This document shows positions 15,114 through 18,515 of a stretch of DNA of 18,515 nt, piece after piece. The notes below the pieces were generated by a model. The model was not told where the DNA came from. It made no database searches and saw only the letters and a list, made by a program, of their open reading frames with translations. The stretch lies in NCBI GenBank assembly GCA_016931365.1, contig JAFGEY010000241.1, positions 1 to 18,515 of the forward strand. Direction: 5' to 3'. A program made the translations under genes and the position numbers. The stretch is from Anaerolineae bacterium. Its GTDB lineage: Bacteria > Chloroflexota > Anaerolineae > JAFGEY01. Position 1 is the stretch's first letter. Each line of letters opens with the position of its first letter.

Positions 15114-15545
15114 TTAGGAGAGTAGAGAGAGCGCCGAGTGCCCCGCATAGATCAGAAGGCCATTCAGCGCTCCGGCCCAGCCGGCCGCGTTTGGGTTGCG
15201 GCAGTGACCGCTCTTGCCCAGTCGCCCAACGATCTCGCCGCCGGCCATGCCGACGATGAAGGGATAGCCCAAGAACACGGCGAGCACAACAATGACCGCA
15301 AAGATGGCGAATGCGCAGACGACAAAGCCGCACGCTGAGGCGACCAGGTTGGGAATGAGCGCCACAAACCCGGCAAGGTAGCCGACGGCAATGCCGACAT
15401 AGTGCGCCGCCACACCCAGAATCAGATTGAGGGGTAGAGCGGCCAGGAACATCAGCAAAACTGCTTTGGATGGGCAGGCGCCGCTCAATTTAGGCTTGCG
15501 CACCAGCAGAGATGCTGGCAAGGCGGGGAGTGTAGGTTCAGACAT
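15114..15545 (-). CDS. Small multi-span membrane protein, unknown function
   Basis: A 143-residue protein. After a Pro/Leu-rich N-terminal tail of about 27 residues come three to four hydrophobic segments (AVLLMFLAALPLNLILGVAA; YVGIAVGYLAGFVALIPNLV; FVVCAFAIFAVIVVLAVFLG; then GYPFIVGMAGGEIVG). A short loop GHCRNPNAAG follows, with a final weak hydrophobic stretch (NGLLIYAGHSALSLLS). Many small residues suggest tight helix packing. The ATG at 15545 with GAGG about 9 nt upstream is preferred to an upstream extension starting at 15587. It forms an operon with the single-span protein directly downstream, and the two may form a membrane complex. No family is recognised. Confidence 0.7.
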   Translation of the reverse strand: MSEPTLPALPASLLVRKPKLSGACPSKAVLLMFLAALPLNLILGVAAHYVGIAVGYLAGFVALIPNLVASACGFVVCAFAIFAVIVVLAVFLGYPFIVGMAGGEIVGRLGKSGHCRNPNAAGWAGALNGLLIYAGHSALSLLS

Positions 15546-15641
15546 CGCTTTAACCCTCGTATTTGAATAAACAAAATCAGATGACAAAGAATCTGGCCCT
15601 ATAACGGCCGATACAGCTCAACAGGGATAGCAGCAGAGCCA

Positions 15642-16487
15642 CTATTCAGGAAGGATTGGTTCATCCGAGGGCGGGCAGTCACGAATGGTGTACTCCAGGC
15701 GCTTGATGCTTCCCGAGAGTATTTCAAAAGCGGGACCGGCACACCGCACCAATACGCCATCAGATCTTTTGTAGGTGAATCTGAGATGATATGTCCCACC
15801 CGCGAGGCCGGGCCATGCGACGGTTCCATCAACGATGCTACTATATTCACAACCAATGTTGTATTCGATGTTGTCCGGGGCTCCTCTGACTAATTCAACC
15901 AGGTGACTTGGCTCGGGATGGGTAAACGGAGGGGAGTAAAAGCTCTTGATCGATCCGTCCGCATCTTCGTACTGAATTGCTCCAGAGAAGGTGCTGCCGG
16001 TGGCCTGGTGCACGGTTACATCGAGCACATGGACATCGCCGCTGATCTGGTGCGCCTCAATATAGGAGCCTCTGTTTTCATAGGCTTTTCCATATTCGTG
16101 CTCGCCGTTGAACCAGACCTCGTAATGCCCGCTCTCCAATCTGGCAAGCTTGTCGAATGAAAAAGATCCCGCTCCGTCTGTATATAAGCCCAATTTGGCC
16201 AACTGGCCGATATCCCAGCCTCCTCTCGCCCGGTAGACGGTCAAAGAGACATAGACATTGGGAACCAGCTTTCCAGAATCATCGCTGACAATGCCACGGA
16301 TAGTCAGAGTTCCTCCCATTCCTGAATCCAGCCTGCCACTGGGCCACGGTGTAGCGGCGCTGGTCGGCGTAGATGTAACCGTTGGTGCAGATGTCGGAGC
16401 GGGAGAGGGTGTGGGAGTTGCGCGACACGCAACCAGGTTGAGCATTAACAATATCACTGCCAGTCGCATCAAGACCTTCTCATTCAT
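15642..16487 (-). CDS. Secreted lipoprotein with Thr/Pro-rich linker and beta-sandwich (carboxypeptidase-regulatory-like) region
   Basis: A 281-residue predicted lipoprotein. Its N-terminal signal (MNEKVLMRLAVILLMLNLVAC) ends in the lipobox LVAC with the lipidated Cys at residue 21. A linker rich in Thr, Pro, Ser and Ala (ATPTPSPAPTSAPTVTSTPT) places the domain away from the membrane. The body begins GTLTIRGIVSDDSGKLVPNVYVSL and continues TDGAGSFSFDKL, the typical strand pattern of carboxypeptidase-regulatory-like/DUF4198-type beta-sandwiches. A second such unit may follow from about residue 165. It has no catalytic signature and may be a ligand-binding or structural envelope protein. The start at 16487 is supported by AAGGAG on the minus strand (plus 16496-16501) with an 8-nt spacer. 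A 96-nt gap separates it from the membrane-protein pair downstream. Confidence 0.8.
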   Translation of the reverse strand: MNEKVLMRLAVILLMLNLVACRATPTPSPAPTSAPTVTSTPTSAATPWPSGRLDSGMGGTLTIRGIVSDDSGKLVPNVYVSLTVYRARGGWDIGQLAKLGLYTDGAGSFSFDKLARLESGHYEVWFNGEHEYGKAYENRGSYIEAHQISGDVHVLDVTVHQATGSTFSGAIQYEDADGSIKSFYSPPFTHPEPSHLVELVRGAPDNIEYNIGCEYSSIVDGTVAWPGLAGGTYHLRFTYKRSDGVLVRCAGPAFEILSGSIKRLEYTIRDCPPSDEPILPE

Positions 16488-16503
16488 CGGATTCGCTCCT
16501 TCC

Positions 16504-16559
16504 GGCAAAGCGCACGAACAACCTGAGAGTCAACTGCGTGCAACTGCAGGCAAAGCGCA
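16504..16559. repeat. 11-bp direct repeat upstream of the lipoprotein gene
   Basis: GGCAAAGCGCA occurs at 16504-16514 and again at 16549-16559, 45 bp apart, just upstream of and touching the ribosome site of the lipoprotein gene. It may be a pair of operator half-sites or chance. Confidence 0.35.
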
Positions 16560-16627
16560 GCCAAACGTGGACGGTGACACAACAGCAGCGCAGCAGGCGG
16601 CGCCATCTGATCGAATGGCACGATTGA

Positions 16628-16656
16628 GCCGCGCAGCGCGAGGCCAGGTGCGCGGC
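16628..16656. repeat. Hairpin element B, downstream of small barrel gene 16688-16984
   Basis: Stem GCCGCGCA / TGCGCGGC (extendable by one A-T pair) with loop GCGC-GAG-GCCAGG. It lies 31 nt beyond the stop codon of the 16688-16984 gene and is nearly identical to element A. On the plus strand TTTTT follows, so it could terminate antisense transcription. In the sense direction of the genes it has an A-tract before it instead. Confidence 0.75.
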
Positions 16657-16687
16657 TTTTTGGCAGATCGTCGCAAACCGGCGCGGA

Positions 16688-16984
16688 TTATGTTTTCAGG
16701 TCCCAGATCTCTTGTGTTCCTCCGCGCTCGATCAGCTTGAACCACTGCTGAAACCACTCTTGCGCCTCCGGGCTGTCGCCATACCTGGCCCAGAACTGGT
16801 CATGTTCTTGCACGTCAGCCCAGTTTTCCTCCCAGACGATCACGTCTGCAGGGCCTATGTTAGGCAAGTAAGCACGTCCTGTACCGTTGCGCTCTTTGAA
16901 CATGTCAACAGCGCGTTGGATCATTTCCAGCGCATCGTGCATACATCCCAATTTGATGTACCACGTCCTGCGATATGCAAGCAT
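16688..16984 (-). CDS. Small dimeric alpha/beta-barrel-like protein (paralogue 2)
   Basis: A 98-residue soluble protein beginning MLAYRRTWYIKLGCMHDALE and ending GGTQEIWDLKT. It shares with the protein at 17022-17306 the N-terminal [RR]T[WF]..K.GC strand-turn, the helix A..EM, the middle R.Y.P...P.DVI..E and the C-terminal E.GG..E[IV]W.L. This pattern fits a one-domain dimeric alpha/beta barrel (NIPSNAP/ABM type); fold and function are inferred. AAAGGAG on the minus strand lies 7 nt upstream of the ATG. The gene starts 37 nt after the stop of paralogue 3, so the two form a bicistronic unit bracketed by hairpin D upstream and hairpin B downstream. Confidence 0.78.
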   Translation of the reverse strand: MLAYRRTWYIKLGCMHDALEMIQRAVDMFKERNGTGRAYLPNIGPADVIVWEENWADVQEHDQFWARYGDSPEAQEWFQQWFKLIERGGTQEIWDLKT

Positions 16985-17021
16985 CGTCCATCTCCTTTCG
17001 TCAGTGAATGGCTTTTAACCG

Positions 17022-17306
17022 TTATTTGACCAAACTCCACACCTCGTTGACGCCGCCAGACTCCGTACAGGCATACCACTTACTCCAGAATGCGTCTCCG
17101 GGCGACCATTCCGCCCACGTTTTGTGGTATTGTTCCCAATTCTCGAATTCAATTTCGACGGCGATGACGTCAAAGGGTGCAACCTCGGGCACGTAGAGGC
17201 GGAATGAGCTTTTGAGTCCCATTTTCTCTGCTTCCTGGTTGAGCATCTCCGCAGCTTCTTGGAGGCAGCCTCTTTTTGCCACAAACGTTCTGCGATTGAC
17301 AATCAT
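17022..17306 (-). CDS. Small dimeric alpha/beta-barrel-like protein (paralogue 3)
   Basis: A 94-residue soluble protein beginning MIVNRRTFVAKRGCLQEAAE and ending GGVNEVWSLVK, clearly paralogous to the product of 16688-16984. It is Trp-rich in its second half (FENWEQYHKTWAEW, FWSKWYAC), as expected for a hydrophobic cleft in an alpha/beta-barrel. The function is unknown. The reading frame stays open to 17510, but the ATG at 17306 is chosen because AAAGGAG (plus 17314-17320) is 7 nt upstream and because conservation with the paralogues starts exactly there. Upstream lie hairpin D, a terminator-like hairpin and a promoter candidate, suggesting a regulated leader. It is the first gene of a pair with 16688-16984. 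Confidence 0.78.
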   Translation of the reverse strand: MIVNRRTFVAKRGCLQEAAEMLNQEAEKMGLKSSFRLYVPEVAPFDVIAVEIEFENWEQYHKTWAEWSPGDAFWSKWYACTESGGVNEVWSLVK

Positions 17307-17338
17307 GATCGGTCTCCTTTCATTTTGAGCATCTTTGA

Positions 17339-17374
17339 ATGGCAGAGTCCTGGCTCCGCTGCGCACTCTGCCAT
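17339..17374. repeat. Hairpin element D, upstream of small barrel gene 17022-17306
   Basis: Perfect 10-bp stem ATGGCAGAGT / ACTCTGCCAT with loop CCTGGC-TCCGCT-GCGC. On the minus strand the loop reads GCGC-AGCGGA-GCCAGG. It lies 18 nt upstream of the ribosome site. Its orientation and position match hairpin C, but its stem sequence is entirely different. Confidence 0.75.
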
Positions 17375-17420
17375 GCATTCGTTGGGGTGACAGGTCTGTT
17401 CTGTGGCTATTCCTGTACAA

Positions 17421-17472
17421 CACAAAACAGCCGACCATCTGCTGGGCAGACTTCCAGCATGATGATCGGCTG
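17421..17472 (-). terminator. Rho-independent terminator/attenuator on the minus strand
   Basis: On the minus strand CAGCCGATCATC (17472-17461) pairs with GATGGTCGGCTG (17439-17428), with one G-U. After a one-base bulge TGCTGG pairs with CCAGCA around an 8-nt loop. TTTTGTGTT follows directly. Stem length and U-run make a convincing intrinsic terminator. It can end the HK/RR transcript, or act as an attenuator for the barrel genes if the promoter at 17556-17584 is used. Confidence 0.7.
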
Positions 17473-17555
17473 TTCATCGTTCGTCGTTCGCTCCTCCCGA
17501 CTGAATACATGTGCGGTGAGGGCAGGGATATCTTTTCAACCTGTTTTACTATAAA

Positions 17556-17584
17556 ATTGTATCACGGATCGATCTGGAATGCAA
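17556..17584 (-). promoter_or_regulatory. Sigma70-like promoter candidate for the barrel-gene pair
   Basis: On the minus strand TTGCAT (plus 17579-17584) and TACAAT (plus 17556-17561) are spaced by 17 bp: -35 matches 4 of 6 and -10 matches 5 of 6. Transcription would begin near 17549, about 75 nt before the terminator-like hairpin and about 240 nt before the ATG at 17306. Confidence 0.5.
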
Positions 17585-17680
17585 TAGTGTACCCAGGATA
17601 GTTTGGCCGATCCAGGAAGTTAATTAACGCGAGCAGTACTTTGCAGCAGACAACCCCTGACTATTCTCGATCACCTTCCG
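17585..17680. other. Spacer between the complete response regulator and the leader region
   Basis: No gene is seen. The ~25 bp next to the regulator stop codon (CTGACTAT, CTCGATCACCTTCC) also follow truncated copy 3 at 12473-12492, so the duplication unit extends slightly past the gene. The rest is unrelated to the corresponding region of copy 3. Confidence 0.4.
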
Positions 17681-18301
17681 TCACACAATCAATCCTTGCC
17701 TCCTCGCCTTGACCACTGCCTCCGGATTGGACGTGGCCCTGATCCTGCCCCGAATCCGTTCCACGCTGCGGCGCACGGTGCGATCCGAGACGTGCATTTT
17801 GCCCGCGATCTGCGAAACAGTGTGCCCATCAGCCAGGAGCTGCAGCGTCTCCAGATCATCACTATCCCACTGCGCCCGATCCAGTTCCCGCTTGCGCCGG
17901 GCCACGTGCGGGCTGTAATAGGTCGCGCCGCGCAGGGCATGTTCGATCGCGTGTACCAGTTCGACCAGCGGCTCTGATTTATGCACGTACCCGTTGACGG
18001 CCAGATCATCGATCAGCCGCGCCAGCCAGATGCCTTCGTCGTGGCCGCTGAATACGACCACCTTGAGGTCGGGATGGGTGGCGCGCATTTCGCGGATGGC
18101 GACGACTGGATCGAAATCGTGTTCGCCTTCCAGTTGCAGGTCGAGGATGAGCAGATCGGGCCGGTGGCGGGCAATGACAGCAATCAGTTTGCTCCCGTTG
18201 GTGAGTTCGGCGACGAACACATACCCGGCAGTCCGCTGCAAATAGTCGCGGATCGCCGCGTGCAGGCTGAGGTGATCATCGAGCAGGATCAGCCGCGCCA
18301 T
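17681..18301 (-). CDS. NarL/LuxR-type response regulator (copy 2, complete)
   Basis: A 206-residue DNA-binding response regulator. The receiver domain (about 1-120) has the acidic pair D8/D9 (LILLDDHL), phospho-acceptor Asp54 (LLILDLQLEG), the switch segment VVVFSGHDEG and Lys in GYVHKSEP. A LuxR-type helix-turn-helix follows at about 145-205 (LADGHTVSQIAGKMHVSDRTVRR), ending in RRQGLIV. The ATG at 18301 is chosen because copy 1 begins at the equivalent position and because the stop of the partner kinase overlaps it by 26 nt. An in-frame extension to 18355 would duplicate kinase-coding sequence. The overlap implies translational coupling with the kinase. Targets are unknown. Confidence 0.9.
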   Translation of the reverse strand: MARLILLDDHLSLHAAIRDYLQRTAGYVFVAELTNGSKLIAVIARHRPDLLILDLQLEGEHDFDPVVAIREMRATHPDLKVVVFSGHDEGIWLARLIDDLAVNGYVHKSEPLVELVHAIEHALRGATYYSPHVARRKRELDRAQWDSDDLETLQLLADGHTVSQIAGKMHVSDRTVRRSVERIRGRIRATSNPEAVVKARRQGLIV

Positions 18302-18515
18302 CAAACGCTCCCTTTTTCGCTGGCAGATGGATGGTGAAAGTAGTGCCCAGGTCACTATCGTTCACCTCAATGTGACCGCCGTGCCGGTTGACGATGCCGT
18401 GCGCCACAGCCAGGCCCAGCCCCAGCCTGTCTCCTGCAGCGGTCCTGGCAAACGGCTCGAACAGGTGGACACGGGACTGCTCGTCCAGGCGCAGCCCGCT
18501 GTCCGTGACCGACAG
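18276..18515 (-). CDS. Sensor histidine kinase, C-terminal 79 residues (gene continues past window end)
   Basis: This is the C-terminal part of a HATPase domain. It has the G1-box-like VTDSGLRLDEQSRVHLFEPF and the G2 box RLGLGLAVAHGIVNRHGG, and ends LPAKKGAFDGAADPAR with a TGA at 18278-18276. The frame is open to the window edge. The final 8 codons and the stop overlap the start of the response regulator, so the pair is one operon. G1 reads DSGLRLD rather than the common DxGxGI, a modest deviation in the ATP lid region. The remnant at 173-297 is a broken paralogue that ends seven codons earlier. The sensor domain lies outside the window. Confidence 0.85.
   Translation of the reverse strand: MSVTDSGLRLDEQSRVHLFEPFARTAAGDRLGLGLAVAHGIVNRHGGHIEVNDSDLGTTFTIHLPAKKGAFDGAADPAR

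Noticed and set aside
16628..16661. Hairpin B as the terminator of the barrel genes
   Set aside because: The T-run follows on the plus strand, whereas the genes run on the minus strand. Its near-twin A has no T-run at all.
14126..17374. Hairpins A-D as integron attC sites
   Set aside because: No GTTRRRY/RYYYAAC core sites are present, and conservation lies in the loop instead of the stem ends. No integrase gene is in the window.
17307..17510. N-terminal extension of the 17022-17306 gene up to an ATG at 17510
   Set aside because: The extension would translate the terminator hairpin and hairpin D, has no ribosome site and has no counterpart in the paralogues.

Overview
The window reads as a chromosomal segment of a GC-rich, filamentous-type bacterium, most likely a member of the Chloroflexota (Anaerolineae-like). 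This is inference. It rests on a giant secreted beta-helix/C25 peptidase protein ending in the tail VYLPLVLR, which I associate with exported Chloroflexota proteins, on a lipoprotein with a Thr/Pro-rich linker after its lipobox, on a cyclase-ATPase-TPR signalling giant, and on repeated NarL-type two-component genes.

Layout. Positions 1-296 (minus) hold the start of a response regulator (RR) and, just upstream of it, the last ~40 codons of a histidine kinase (HK) that is cut off abruptly. On the plus strand follow two giant genes. The first (548-4483) is a class III nucleotide cyclase with two catalytic domains, an AAA/NTPase module and TPRs, the architecture of soluble adenylyl cyclase. The second (4818-12161) encodes a 2447-residue exported protein: CSLREAI motif, about 32 GGG[IV]Y beta-helix coils, a DUF11-like and a nidogen-like region, two pre-peptidase C-terminal (PPC) domains and a gingipain-type C25 cysteine peptidase. 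Between them lies a MITE-like nested inverted repeat. From 12495 to the end everything is on the minus strand: a second, 5'-truncated RR copy; a DUF362 protein; three small paralogous dimeric alpha/beta-barrel-like proteins; two small membrane proteins; a lipoprotein; and a complete RR preceded by the C-terminal part of its HK.

The HK/RR module therefore appears three times, once intact as far as visible and twice broken. About 4.7 kb of accessory genes (12980-17650) lies between the truncated and the complete RR copy. The most unusual signal lies inside that island. The small barrel-protein genes are bracketed by four short hairpins whose loops share GCGC-N(2-6)-GCCAGG while the stems differ. 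The upstream pair (14521-14550, 17339-17374) and the downstream pair (14126-14153, 16628-16656) are in opposite orientation and sit at similar distances from the genes. I know of no described element with this design. A promoter-like sequence followed by a strong terminator hairpin lies ahead of the 17022-17306 gene and could act as an attenuated leader. No rRNA, tRNA, CRISPR array or intact transposase gene was seen.
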